Source of the DNA: Nitrospira sp. CG24D
GTDB taxonomy: Bacteria > Nitrospirota > Nitrospiria > Nitrospirales > Nitrospiraceae
Reading direction: 5' to 3'
Length of the DNA: 58,537 nucleotides
Assembly: GCA_002869855.2 (NCBI GenBank)
Contig: NEWQ02000024.1
Coordinates: 56,278 to 114,814 of the forward strand
The notes below the pieces were generated by a model, which saw only the letters and a program-made list of their open reading frames with translations, made no database searches and was not told the origin of the DNA. A program made the position numbers and the translations under genes. Within the stretch, counting starts at the first letter, position 1; each line of letters starts with the position of its first letter. Below are positions 29,318-38,159 of this stretch, piece by piece.

Positions 29318-29761
29318 ATGGAAAATACCAAACTCGAACTGGTGGTCGGTGCGTTTGTCCTGGTCGGGATCCTGTGCCTGGGCTACCTCTCCATTAAGCT
29401 GGGAAAGCTGGAGGTGATCGGCGGCGATCTCTATGAAGTGACCGCGCTGTTCAATACCGCGACCGGTCTGAAGTCGGGAGCGACGATTGAAATTGCCGGC
29501 GTGGAGGTGGGGCGTGTGAGGGGCATCGCGCTTAAAGAGGATCGCGCGATCGTCACGCTCGCCGTCGGCAACGGGGTGAAGCTCTATACGGATACCATTG
29601 CGTCGATCAAGACGAGAGGAATTATCGGGGAAAAATTTTTGGCGCTGTCGCCCGGCGGCGGGGGTGATCCGTTGAAGGCCGGCGACACCATTCGCGATAC
29701 CGAGTCCGGCTTGGACCTTGAAGAATTGGTGAGTCAATATGTTCATGGTAAGGTGAACTGA
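29318..29761 (+). CDS. mlaD: MCE-domain protein MlaD
   Basis: A 147-residue protein with one N-terminal membrane helix (~8-27) and a single MCE domain (YEVTALFNTATGLKSGATIEIAGVEVGRV). MlaD hexamers form the periplasmic lipid ring on the MlaEF transporter. The ATG at 29318 is 7 nt from GGGAG and is preferred over the ATG at 29312. It is slightly shorter than the E. coli protein. Confidence 0.92.
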   Translation: MENTKLELVVGAFVLVGILCLGYLSIKLGKLEVIGGDLYEVTALFNTATGLKSGATIEIAGVEVGRVRGIALKEDRAIVTLAVGNGVKLYTDTIASIKTRGIIGEKFLALSPGGGGDPLKAGDTIRDTESGLDLEELVSQYVHGKVN

Positions 29762-29819
29762 CTTGTTTAAGTTCCCCTCGGGGGTTACGTTGTGTGATGT
29801 GAAGACACAGGAGTCTTGA

Positions 29820-30479
29820 ATGGTGACGAACAATATATGGTTGCAAATCGGATCGCTGCTGCCGCAGATCGGTCGGTTGGCCGTGGTTGGCCTCGTGGGG
29901 TTCTGCCTTACCATCGGGGGTGAATTGTCGCAGGCGCTCGCCGGTCCTCCGACGGATTCGATGAAGGGCACGATCGACGAGGTGCTTCGCATCATTCGCG
30001 ATAAGGAATTGAAGCAGGCGGCCAAGGCCGAAGAGCGGCGGTCTCTGCTGGAAAAGGCGGTGGCCGAGCGGTTTGATTATCAGGAAATGTCGCGTCGAGC
30101 CCTCGGAGCTCCGTGGAAGCAGCTTTCGGACAAGGAGAAGCAGGAATTCGTGGCGCTGTTTCAGACGCTCTTGACCAGTTCGTACGCAGAAAAAGTGGAA
30201 TCCTATTCCGGTGAAGGCGTGCAGTATTTGAATGAACGGATTATAGATAAAGACTTTGCCGAAGTGCGGACCAAGATCCTCTCCGGGAAAACGGAAATCC
30301 CGCTCGATTATCGTCTCATCAACCAGGGCACGGACTGGCGGGTGTATGATGTGGTTGTCGATGGAGTGAGTTTGGTGAACAACTATCGCGGGCAATTTAC
30401 CAAGATCCTCCATGCGTCGTCTTACCCTGACCTTGTCGATCAGCTCCGGAAAAAATCCGATAAGCTCAAATCTCCGTAA
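29820..30479 (+). CDS. mlaC: MlaC-type periplasmic lipid-binding protein
   Basis: A 219-residue protein with a signal peptide ending near QALA/GP (~41) and the MlaC/Ttg2D fold. Recognisable segments are ALGAPWKQLSDKEKQEFVALFQ, IPLDYRL and the VYDVVVDGVSLVNNYRGQF region. MlaC ferries lipids between the MlaFED complex and the outer membrane. It starts 6 nt after AGGAG. It is followed by an outer-membrane barrel gene instead of the MlaA lipoprotein, so the outer-membrane partner may differ. Confidence 0.92.
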   Translation: MVTNNIWLQIGSLLPQIGRLAVVGLVGFCLTIGGELSQALAGPPTDSMKGTIDEVLRIIRDKELKQAAKAEERRSLLEKAVAERFDYQEMSRRALGAPWKQLSDKEKQEFVALFQTLLTSSYAEKVESYSGEGVQYLNERIIDKDFAEVRTKILSGKTEIPLDYRLINQGTDWRVYDVVVDGVSLVNNYRGQFTKILHASSYPDLVDQLRKKSDKLKSP

Positions 30480-30500
30480 GACCAGTCAGGCCGCCTGTTC

Positions 30501-31703
30501 ATGTCCTCCCTGCGCCGACTTGCTATTTTGACCGTATGCCTGTGGGCAGGAGCCGCCGAGGTGTGCCTCGTGTCCGCCTGGGCCGACACGCAAGTCATCC
30601 CCGTTCCGTCAGTCTCCACGACGCGCAACGACGGCAACGATCTCGGACTGATCATGCCGATTTTGATCACCGATCCTGACGGCGAGTTGAAGTATTTGAT
30701 GGCCCCCATGGTGATCCGGAATTCGATTGTCGGAACCAGAGGAGCATTCAATTTCTTTCAGTACGAGCCGGGCGGGCGGCAAATTCAATTTATCGGCTCG
30801 TTCACGGAGAAGATCGAGCGCAAGCTTGTGTTTAACTATCTGGATCCCGCCTTCAGCAACGGGCGGTATTTTCTCCAGTTCGGCGGATCGTTTTTTAAGA
30901 ACGCCACGTCCCGGTTTTTCGGCCCCGGGCAGGACTCCGTGGAAGGCAATGAAACGAATTACACTGCGCGGGAAATACGGGCGAACTGGCGGTTCGGCGT
31001 CTACATGAACGAGGTGACGCAGATTGCGCTGGCTCAGCGTGTGCGTGATGTGCAGCTTCAGCGCGGGGCCACCAATCTCCCGTTTACCGGCGAGCGGTTC
31101 GGGGATGTAGACGGGGTCAACGGGCAATCGACGATCGTCGGGCACCGTGTGAGTTTTCACTATGACACGCGCAACAATCTGGTGACCCCGACGGATGGGA
31201 TGGCCGTCACCGCGTATGCGGAGTTGAATCAAAATCTCAGAAATGAAGCCCATCCGGTGTATTCAAGGTACGAACTGGAGGTGAAGAAGCTTTTCCCGAG
31301 TGAATCGAAGCGGGCCATTCTTGTCGTGCGGGCAAATTTACAGGCCACGATCGGCACGCAGGTTCCATTCTTTGAGCAAAGCTCGCTGGGCGGGCAGAAC
31401 AATCTCCGCGGCTTCGGCGTCGATCGTTACATCGACAAACATCTGATCGCGGTGAGTATCGAAGAGCGGATCCATATCGCCCGCACCAGACTGGCCGGGG
31501 TCATGGCGGATTTTGAATTGGCCCCGTTTCTTGATACAGGGCAGGTCTTCGGGAATTTTAAAGATGTCAGTGTCAAAGACTACCGGATGACTCCGGGGCT
31601 CGGTATCCGCGGCATTGTGCGGCCGAATGTCGTGGGGCGCCTCGATTATGGGTTCAGTCGTGAAGGTGGTGCCATTTTCGCAGGCCTTGATTTTCCTTAC
31701 TAG
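30501..31703 (+). CDS. Omp85/BamA-family outer-membrane barrel without POTRA domains
   Basis: A 400-residue exported protein (signal peptide to about AWA/DT). It resembles the C-terminal bacterial surface antigen (Omp85) barrel, including SSLGGQNNLRGFGVDRY, similar to the L6 (V)RGF motif, and an aromatic C-terminus (AGLDFPY). No POTRA repeats are seen. It follows mlaC closely, so it could provide the outer-membrane end of this lipid route, though that is inference. Confidence 0.72.
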   Translation: MSSLRRLAILTVCLWAGAAEVCLVSAWADTQVIPVPSVSTTRNDGNDLGLIMPILITDPDGELKYLMAPMVIRNSIVGTRGAFNFFQYEPGGRQIQFIGSFTEKIERKLVFNYLDPAFSNGRYFLQFGGSFFKNATSRFFGPGQDSVEGNETNYTAREIRANWRFGVYMNEVTQIALAQRVRDVQLQRGATNLPFTGERFGDVDGVNGQSTIVGHRVSFHYDTRNNLVTPTDGMAVTAYAELNQNLRNEAHPVYSRYELEVKKLFPSESKRAILVVRANLQATIGTQVPFFEQSSLGGQNNLRGFGVDRYIDKHLIAVSIEERIHIARTRLAGVMADFELAPFLDTGQVFGNFKDVSVKDYRMTPGLGIRGIVRPNVVGRLDYGFSREGGAIFAGLDFPY

Positions 31704-31718
31704 GAAGCGGGGCATAGG

Positions 31719-32732
31719 ATGTCGTGGGGCCAGATTGTTTTCGCCATCCTGTTCACAAGTATTGCCTTGACTGGTGGGGTGAGTCCTCGGCTGGTGTTGG
31801 CTGAGGGATTTGGACCGTTCCCCGTTAGAAACTTCCAGCCGCTTCACCAATTAGTGCTCGGAATGCCCGGCGATCGCGCGACGGTCTTGAAGCCCGGGGC
31901 GCTCGATCTTCGCATCGAACTCGCCAACACCGCCAACGTTTTTTCCGATGCCGCACCGCAGACATCAGTCACGATGAAGTTTGAGAGTATCCGGTCAGGA
32001 TTGTTTCTCCGTTACGGAGTGACCGAGCGACTGGAGATGGCTGTGGAAGTGCCGGTGGTGAACCGGTATCGGGGCATCATGGAAGGCATGATCACGGCGG
32101 TTGAGCGGGCGACGACCGGATTGGCGCCTGATCGAAGGGCGCTCAAAGGAACAGGGTACGCATACCAGGTGACATCGGGCGGACGCACCGTGATTAACGC
32201 GCGGGAGGGTGTCGTTGGATTGGGCGATGCTTCGGTTATGGGAAAGTATCAGGTGCTGACTGAGACGAGTTCACTGCCGGCCTTGTCTCTTCGCGCTGCG
32301 CTGAAGCTCCCAACGGGAGACGAATCGCACCTGTTGGGAAGCGGCAGTCCGGATTACGGGTTTGGTTTGGCCGTGGAGAAACATGTTGCCAAGGACTGGA
32401 TGGTGTATGCGAACCTCAACGGGGTTATTCCGACTGGCCGTATTGCAGGATTCGGGTTGCAGCCGGTCGTCTCTGCACTGGTTGCGGTGGAGTATCTCTG
32501 GTCGGAGAATTTCTCTCTCGTGGGACATTTCGACTATTTCTCGTCGCCTCTCTATGGAACCGGCACGCACGTGCTTGATAATGGCGTGACGGAAGGCGTG
32601 CTGGGCTTTAATTATCGACTTCGTCCCCAGCTGCTCTGGCAGGTTTATGCTGTTGAAAATCTCGACTTCATTGTCGGGAGTGCCGCCGACTTTACTCTCT
32701 CCACAGTTGTGACGTTTCAATTTGGGTCATGA
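31719..32732 (+). CDS. DUF3187 outer-membrane protein
   Basis: A 337-residue protein with a signal peptide ending near VLA/EG and the DUF3187-type start GPFPVRNFQPLHQLVLGMPGD. It has alternating beta-strands and a C-terminal VTFQFGS, as expected of an outer-membrane barrel. Its function is unknown. It starts 15 bp after the Omp85-like gene and appears to be the last member of the shc-mla operon. Confidence 0.75.
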   Translation: MSWGQIVFAILFTSIALTGGVSPRLVLAEGFGPFPVRNFQPLHQLVLGMPGDRATVLKPGALDLRIELANTANVFSDAAPQTSVTMKFESIRSGLFLRYGVTERLEMAVEVPVVNRYRGIMEGMITAVERATTGLAPDRRALKGTGYAYQVTSGGRTVINAREGVVGLGDASVMGKYQVLTETSSLPALSLRAALKLPTGDESHLLGSGSPDYGFGLAVEKHVAKDWMVYANLNGVIPTGRIAGFGLQPVVSALVAVEYLWSENFSLVGHFDYFSSPLYGTGTHVLDNGVTEGVLGFNYRLRPQLLWQVYAVENLDFIVGSAADFTLSTVVTFQFGS

Positions 32733-32767
32733 AGAGTGGCGATTCGTTAGGCGGCGCCTCTAACTGC

Positions 32768-32795
32768 TTGACAGCAAAGGGCCTTTGTGTAAAAC
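32768..32795 (+). promoter_or_regulatory. dxs promoter with a palindrome in the spacer
   Basis: TTGACA (32768-32773), 16 bp, TAAAAC (32790-32795). The spacer holds the perfect palindrome CAAAGG-G-CCTTTG (32775-32787), a possible operator. Confidence 0.6.
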
Positions 32796-32910
32796 TGGCA
32801 AACGAATTCTATTCGTGATTCACTGTGATGCGATTACATCTATTCTTCTGCCTCGTAGTTCGTAAAAACCAAGCAGAATGGCTGAGATACGATTCAAGGG
32901 AGACCATCCT

Positions 32911-34860
32911 ATGTCGATCCTCAAGACGATTCAAAGTCCGGCAGATCTGAAGCGGGTGTCGCCGAGCCAATTGCCCGCGCTGTGCGAAGAAATCCGTGAG
33001 CAGATCATTGGTACTGTATCCGCTGTTGGCGGACACTTGGCGTCGAATCTCGGTGTGGTGGAACTCACGGTGGCGTTGCACTACCTGCTGAAAACGCCGA
33101 CCGACAAGATCGTTTGGGATACCAGCAATCAGGCCTATACACACAAGCTGCTGACGGGCCGCCGTGAACAATTCCATACGCTGCGTCAGTACGGCGGGCT
33201 CAGTGGTTTCTGTAAAAGAGAAGAAAGCGAATACGATTCCTTCAATGCCGGGCATGCAGGTACCGGCGTGTCGGCGGCGTTCGGACTGGTCGAAGCGCGC
33301 GAGCAATTGCGACAGAAAAATAAAGTCGTCTGTGTCGTCGGGGATGGCGCAATGACAGCGGGGATGACTCTAGAGGGGCTGCATCATGCCGGTGGGTTAG
33401 GCAAGGATTTTCTGGTGATATTGAACGACAATCAAATGTCGATTTCGAAGAACGTCGGCGCCATTTCCGCCTATCTGAGTCGAACCATTACTGGTGAATT
33501 CTACGGGAAGATGCGGGAAGAAACCGGCCAACTGCTGAGAAAGATTCCTCATATCGGGGAGGATATGCAGAAGCTGGCTCGCCGGGCGGAAGAGCTGGCG
33601 AAGGGGGCGATTCTTCCCGGGCTGCTGTTTGAGGAACTGGGGTTCCAGTATTGTGGCCCGATCGATGGCCACAACTTCGAGCACCTGTTACCGACTCTTG
33701 AGAATGTGTTGAAGATGAAGGGGCCCGTATTGCTGCATGTGATTACGAAGAAGGGGCTCGGCTATGAACCGGCCATCAATAATCCGGTCTGGTTCCATGC
33801 CTGTCCGCCTTTCGTGCGGGAGACCGGTATGCCGGCAAAGAAGGCCGCGCGTCCCTCCTATACTCAATTTGCCATGGATTCATTGGTCAAGCTGGCCCGA
33901 GAGGACAGGCGTATCGTTGCCATTACGGCGGCGATGTGCGAAGGAACCGGGCTCACAGGGTTTGAAAAAGAATTTCCGGACCGGTTGTACGATGTGGGAA
34001 TCGCCGAACAGCACGCCGTGACGTTCGCGGCCGGGCTTGCAACGCAGGGTCTGAAGCCTGTGGTCGTGATGTACTCGACCTTCCTGCAGCGGGCCTACGA
34101 TCAGGTGGTGCACGATGTGGCCACGCAGAATCTCCCGGTCGTCTTCTGTATCGACCGCGGCGGTCTGGTTGCTGAAGACGGCACCACGCACCACGGGGCG
34201 TTCGACTTCGCCTATCTGCGGCACGCCCCGAATATGGTGGTGATGGCGCCGAAGGATGAGAACGAGCTGCAGCATATGATGAAGACCTGTCTCCAGCATG
34301 ATGGACCGGTGTCGATCCGCTATCCGCGCGGGGTCAGCCTCGGCGTTTCGATGGACGCCGCTCCCGCCGTACTCCCGATCGGGAAGGGCGAGTTGATGAA
34401 GGATGGATCCGATGTCGCAATCATGGCCATCGGGGTCTCGGTCTGGCAGGCGATGCAAGCGGCCGAACGGCTCACCCAAGAGGGTATTTCAACCGCCGTG
34501 GTAAACGCGCGGTTCGTGAAGCCGATCGATCAGGACCTGATTGTTGATGTGGCCAAGCGGGTGCGATATGTGGTGACGGTGGAAGAGGGCTGTAAGATGG
34601 GCGGCTTTGGCTCCGCAGTGCTCGAAGCGTTGTCCGATGCCCGCATCACCGACGTGACGACCAAGGTGCTCGGGCTCCCGGACTGGTATATTGAACAAGG
34701 TCCTCAGGATTTATTGCGTGAGCGGTATGGGCTTACGGCCGAGGGGATTTATCAAAGCGTCAAGGAGCTTGTCGGGAAGGCTCCGGTCACGAAGCAAGGT
34801 CGGTTCGCAGTCGGCGCTTCGCTCGATCATCTCCCGCACGGGGACGAGCAGGGGAGCTGA
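32911..34860 (+). CDS. dxs: 1-deoxy-D-xylulose-5-phosphate synthase
   Basis: A 649-residue thiamine-diphosphate enzyme joining pyruvate and glyceraldehyde-3-phosphate, the entry to the MEP pathway. The TPP motif starts GDGAMTAG (144-151). The Glu region IAEQHAVTFAAGLA, the DG-THHGAFD segment and the RYPRG arginine are present. The usual GHQ of the WDVGHQAYPHK motif reads SNQ here (WDTSNQAYTHK, Asn at 73), a notable change at a normally conserved His. The ATG at 32911 follows AAGGGAGA; an upstream frame to 32878 is not needed. ispG follows 13 bp later. Confidence 0.94.
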   Translation: MSILKTIQSPADLKRVSPSQLPALCEEIREQIIGTVSAVGGHLASNLGVVELTVALHYLLKTPTDKIVWDTSNQAYTHKLLTGRREQFHTLRQYGGLSGFCKREESEYDSFNAGHAGTGVSAAFGLVEAREQLRQKNKVVCVVGDGAMTAGMTLEGLHHAGGLGKDFLVILNDNQMSISKNVGAISAYLSRTITGEFYGKMREETGQLLRKIPHIGEDMQKLARRAEELAKGAILPGLLFEELGFQYCGPIDGHNFEHLLPTLENVLKMKGPVLLHVITKKGLGYEPAINNPVWFHACPPFVRETGMPAKKAARPSYTQFAMDSLVKLAREDRRIVAITAAMCEGTGLTGFEKEFPDRLYDVGIAEQHAVTFAAGLATQGLKPVVVMYSTFLQRAYDQVVHDVATQNLPVVFCIDRGGLVAEDGTTHHGAFDFAYLRHAPNMVVMAPKDENELQHMMKTCLQHDGPVSIRYPRGVSLGVSMDAAPAVLPIGKGELMKDGSDVAIMAIGVSVWQAMQAAERLTQEGISTAVVNARFVKPIDQDLIVDVAKRVRYVVTVEEGCKMGGFGSAVLEALSDARITDVTTKVLGLPDWYIEQGPQDLLRERYGLTAEGIYQSVKELVGKAPVTKQGRFAVGASLDHLPHGDEQGS

Positions 34861-34873
34861 GCGACCTTACACC

Positions 34874-36058
34874 ATGCATATCGCCAGACGAAAAACCAGG
34901 CAGATCACGGTCGGCTCCCTCAAGATCGGGGGAGACGCTCCGGTGTCTGTCCAGTCGATGTGTTCGACCGACACCCGCGATGTCGCTGCGACGGTCGAGC
35001 AGATCCGTCAGCTTGAAACGGCCGGCTGTGAAGTGATTCGCGTCGCAGTGCCGGACGACGAAGCGGCGGCCGCTCTGCCGAAAATCAAGGCGGCGATGAC
35101 CGTTCCATTAATCGCCGACATTCATTTCGATCACCGGCTCGCGCTGAAAGCCGCAGAAATTGTGGATTGCGTACGCATCAATCCAGGCAACATCGGGGCG
35201 TGGTGGAAAGTCGAAGAAGTCATTAAGGCGGTGAATGAGCGGGGAATCCCGTTGCGGGTCGGGGTCAACGGCGGCTCGCTGGAGCGTCATCTGCTCGACA
35301 AGTACGGATGGCCTTCCCCGGAAGCCCTGGCTGAATCTGCATTGAACGCCGTGCATGCGCTGGAAGACGTCGGCTTCACCAACATGAAAGTGTCGCTGAA
35401 AGCCTCCGATGTGCATCATGCCATCGATGCCTATTGGTTGTTTGCCCATCAATCCGATTACCCGCTCCATATCGGCATCACCGAAGCCGGGACGGCCATG
35501 ACCGGTGCCGTCAAGTCGGCCATGGGGCTTGGTTACCTGCTCTCGCAGGGGATCGGCGATACGCTGCGGGTGTCCCTCGCGGCGGACCCTGTCGAGGAAG
35601 TGAAAGTCGGTTTTGAGATTTTGAAATCGCTGGAACTGCGTCATCGCGGGATCAACGTGATCGCCTGTCCGACCTGCGGACGTGTCGAGATCGATGTGGT
35701 GAAGATGGCCAACGAGCTCGAAAAGAAACTCGGGCATATCAAGACGCCGCTCAATGTGTCGGTGCTTGGGTGCGTCGTGAACGGAATCGGCGAAGGCAAG
35801 GAAGCGGACATCGGGGTGGCCGGCGGCGAAGGCAAGGGGATTTTATTCAAGAAGGGCAAGCTCGTTCGCAAGGTGCCGATCGAAGAGCTTATGGATACGC
35901 TGATCGCAGAAGTGGAGCTTCTCGCAAAAGAAAAAGAGGCCGAGGCGAGCGGTGAGGTGGTCGCCTCCTCCTCTCACGAGGGATGGGAGTCGTTGGGGCC
36001 GGATCCCTCACAGTCGACGACGCTGGGTAAAGAGATTCCCGTCCTGCCTAATCGCTAG
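34874..36058 (+). CDS. ispG: 4-hydroxy-3-methylbut-2-en-1-yl diphosphate synthase
   Basis: A 394-residue Fe-S enzyme, the penultimate MEP step. Cluster cysteines lie in ACPTCGR and further on in GCVVNGIGEGKEADIGVAGG. The barrel begins RKTRQITVGSLKIGG. A ~40-residue, Glu/Ser-rich C-terminal tail extends past the usual end. The open frame continues into dxs, but the ATG at 34874 gives the family start. It is coupled in position to dxs; their shared promoter is at 32768. Confidence 0.96.
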   Translation: MHIARRKTRQITVGSLKIGGDAPVSVQSMCSTDTRDVAATVEQIRQLETAGCEVIRVAVPDDEAAAALPKIKAAMTVPLIADIHFDHRLALKAAEIVDCVRINPGNIGAWWKVEEVIKAVNERGIPLRVGVNGGSLERHLLDKYGWPSPEALAESALNAVHALEDVGFTNMKVSLKASDVHHAIDAYWLFAHQSDYPLHIGITEAGTAMTGAVKSAMGLGYLLSQGIGDTLRVSLAADPVEEVKVGFEILKSLELRHRGINVIACPTCGRVEIDVVKMANELEKKLGHIKTPLNVSVLGCVVNGIGEGKEADIGVAGGEGKGILFKKGKLVRKVPIEELMDTLIAEVELLAKEKEAEASGEVVASSSHEGWESLGPDPSQSTTLGKEIPVLPNR

Positions 36059-36104
36059 GGCGATTTTCCCACGCCCCGGCAACGAGCTACTTCTAAAACG
36101 GTTG

Positions 36105-36134
36105 TTGAGATACCAGATGAAGGGCCGCTATAAT
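36105..36134 (+). promoter_or_regulatory. tRNA-Cys promoter
   Basis: TTGAGA (36105-36110), 18 bp, TATAAT (36129-36134), 16 bp upstream of the tRNA. Confidence 0.65.
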
Positions 36135-36149
36135 GCGCACCCTCAGCGA

Positions 36150-36224
36150 GGCGCCGTACCCAAGTGGTAAGGGAGCAGTCTGCAAAACTGCGATGCAGCG
36201 GTTCGAACCCGCTCGGCGCCTCCA
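36150..36224 (+). tRNA. tRNA-Cys (GCA)
   Basis: The acceptor arm GGCGCCG (36150-36156) pairs with CGGCGCC (36214-36220), with discriminator T and an encoded CCA end. The anticodon loop is CTGCAAA with anticodon GCA; the T-loop is TTCGAAC. All four arms fold. Confidence 0.97.
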
Positions 36225-36282
36225 ATTTCTCGCCTGCCCATTCTTTTTTGTCGTGTGCATCCGGTGAGATCCGAGCGGCGCT

Positions 36283-36310
36283 GCAGACTCCGTCGGTCTC
36301 GCGAGTCTGC
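36283..36310. other. Hairpin between tRNA-Cys and hpnH
   Basis: GCAGACTC (36283-36290) pairs with GAGTCTGC (36303-36310) across a 12-nt loop. There is no T-run. It may help end or process the tRNA transcript. Confidence 0.4.
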
Positions 36311-36359
36311 TAGGTGTGCGGCGAGCGCGTGCACGCAAGGCTCTCTGGTTGAGCTCAAA

Positions 36360-36388
36360 TTGACTGGGTTTTTGGCAGGTGTTAGAAT
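36360..36388 (+). promoter_or_regulatory. hpnH promoter
   Basis: TTGACT (36360-36365), 17 bp, TAGAAT (36383-36388). The leader would be about 75 nt. Confidence 0.65.
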
Positions 36389-36468
36389 TCGCCGAACTTT
36401 TGGATGCCTCCATGTCCGGCTGCGATCACCAGCCGTCCACTATATAACTTCATCGGAAGGAGCAGGGA

Positions 36469-37485
36469 ATGGCCGTACCGCTGTCCCAGATGTATACAGT
36501 CACGAAGTATGTGCTCACGCAGAAGGTGAAGCGTGTGAAGCGCTATCCGCTCGTCCTCATGCTGGAGCCGTTGTTTCGCTGCAACCTGGCCTGTGCCGGT
36601 TGTGGGAAAATCCAATATCCCGATCATGTGCTCGATAAGCATTTGACGCCCGAGCAATGCTGGGCGGCGGCCGAGGAGTGTGGGGCGCCGATCGTCAGTA
36701 TCCCCGGCGGTGAGCCGCTGATTCACCCGAAAATGGCTAAGATCGTCGAAGGCCTGGTGGCGCAGGAGCGGTATGTCTACCTCTGCACGAACGCCATTTT
36801 GATGGAGCGAAAGCTGGACGAATACAAGCCGTCGAAGTTTCTGACGTTCAGCGTACACATGGACGGCTTGAAAGATGAGCATGATTTGGCGGTCTGTCGC
36901 GATGGGGTGTATGACGTCGCGGTGCGGGCCATCAAGGAAGCGTTGAAGCGGGGCCATCGCGTCACCACCAATACGACATTATTCGACGATGCCAACCCTG
37001 AACGTGTCCGGAAGTTTTTCGATGAGATGATGGCGTTAGGCGTCGAGGGGATGATGATCTCCCCGGGCTACAGCTATCAAAAGGCGCCTGATCAGCAGCA
37101 TTTTCTCAAGCGGGAACGCACGCGAGAGCTCTTTTCCCGCATTCTCGGCAGCCCCAAGCGGGGGTGGCAGTTCAATCAATCGCCACTGTTCCTGGACTTT
37201 CTGATGGGCAAGCGGGAGTATCAATGCACGCCGTGGGGCAATCCAACCTACAACGTGTTTGGTTGGCAGAAGCCCTGCTACTTGTTGCAAGAGGGGTATA
37301 CGAAAACCTTCCGCGAGCTGATGGCCGATACGGCATGGGACCAGTACGGCACCGGGCATAATGAAAAGTGCGCGGACTGTATGGTGCATTGCGGATACGA
37401 AGCGTCGGCGGTTGAAGATACCTTCGGGACCGTGTCCGGGTTTAGTCGAACCGTGAAATTGACCCTCTTGCCCACCAGCCGCTGA
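36469..37485 (+). CDS. hpnH: Adenosyl-hopene transferase HpnH (radical SAM)
   Basis: A 338-residue radical SAM enzyme with CNLACAGC (Cys38, Cys42, Cys45), IPGGEPLIHP, and a cysteine-rich C-terminus (KCADCMVHCGYE). HpnH adds the 5'-deoxyadenosyl group to diploptene, giving adenosylhopane, the substrate of HpnG. AAGGAG precedes the ATG. It has its own promoter and lies apart from shc-hpnG, so the hopanoid pathway is split in two units. A small protein gene follows closely. Confidence 0.96.
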   Translation: MAVPLSQMYTVTKYVLTQKVKRVKRYPLVLMLEPLFRCNLACAGCGKIQYPDHVLDKHLTPEQCWAAAEECGAPIVSIPGGEPLIHPKMAKIVEGLVAQERYVYLCTNAILMERKLDEYKPSKFLTFSVHMDGLKDEHDLAVCRDGVYDVAVRAIKEALKRGHRVTTNTTLFDDANPERVRKFFDEMMALGVEGMMISPGYSYQKAPDQQHFLKRERTRELFSRILGSPKRGWQFNQSPLFLDFLMGKREYQCTPWGNPTYNVFGWQKPCYLLQEGYTKTFRELMADTAWDQYGTGHNEKCADCMVHCGYEASAVEDTFGTVSGFSRTVKLTLLPTSR

Positions 37486-37504
37486 ACAGGGGAGTGCGAG
37501 TCAC

Positions 37505-37900
37505 ATGACTGATACGAAGAACCATAGCGCGCAGGGGGCCGTCAGTTCCTTGCAAGGACGTCAGTTTGCTCCGCACTCGTTTGCAGAGCTTGCAGAGGCG
37601 GTTGAATTGGCGTTCGACTATCGTGGAGATGTGACGGTGACGCTGCGATCGGGCCAGCCAGTGACCGGCTATCTTTTCAATCGGACGGTGAAGGGGCCGG
37701 AATCGACGTTTGAAGTGTTTCCCGAGGGTGAGTCGGGAGTGCAGGTGATTCGGTATGCAGATGTTATGTCGGTGGCCTTTTCCGGAGAAGATACGGCGTC
37801 AGGAAATTCTTGGGAAAATTGGGTGGCGAAAAAAGAGTCGGAACGGAAAGCCGAGGCTGACAGGATCGCACAAGATGCCCGCGCCCGCGGGCATCTCTAG
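37505..37900 (+). CDS. Small conserved protein following hpnH
   Basis: A 131-residue soluble protein of unknown function. The core (~30-95) predicts a small beta-barrel (FDYRGDVTVTLRSGQPVTGYLF... VIRYADVMSVAFSGED), similar in pattern to Sm-like or nucleotide/ligand-binding barrels. The C-terminus is a charged helix ending ARARGHL. It starts 19 bp after hpnH and shares its transcript, so a link to hopanoid modification is possible. I do not recognise a named family. Confidence 0.7.
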   Translation: MTDTKNHSAQGAVSSLQGRQFAPHSFAELAEAVELAFDYRGDVTVTLRSGQPVTGYLFNRTVKGPESTFEVFPEGESGVQVIRYADVMSVAFSGEDTASGNSWENWVAKKESERKAEADRIAQDARARGHL

Positions 37901-38036
37901 GCTCCTGCCGTTGTGTTTTCATCCCTTCCAGTGCGGACATTTCCTCCTGCGAGTCCTCTGAAAATATCGTCTCCATTTGAGCGTGCCGGAGAACGCATTT
38001 CCCTCTTGTTCAGTGCCTTTCTTCCTTGCATCGCAA

Positions 38037-38065
38037 TTGACAAAGAATAGGGGCTATGTTACAAG
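38037..38065 (+). promoter_or_regulatory. Putative promoter of the carboxypeptidase-regulatory-domain gene
   Basis: TTGACA (38037-38042), 17 bp, TACAAG (38060-38065). Confidence 0.45.
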
Positions 38066-38159
38066 AATCGGCCTTAAAATTGGCTGGCGCAGTGGACGAT
38101 ATCCAGCGAGTCGCCGCGCGTCATGTGATGGGCCAGAATGAGGGGATTGGCACGGACGA

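Noticed and set aside
34691..34873. 61-codon upstream extension of ispG inside dxs
   Set aside because: This segment is the dxs coding sequence in another frame; the ispG family start is at 34874.
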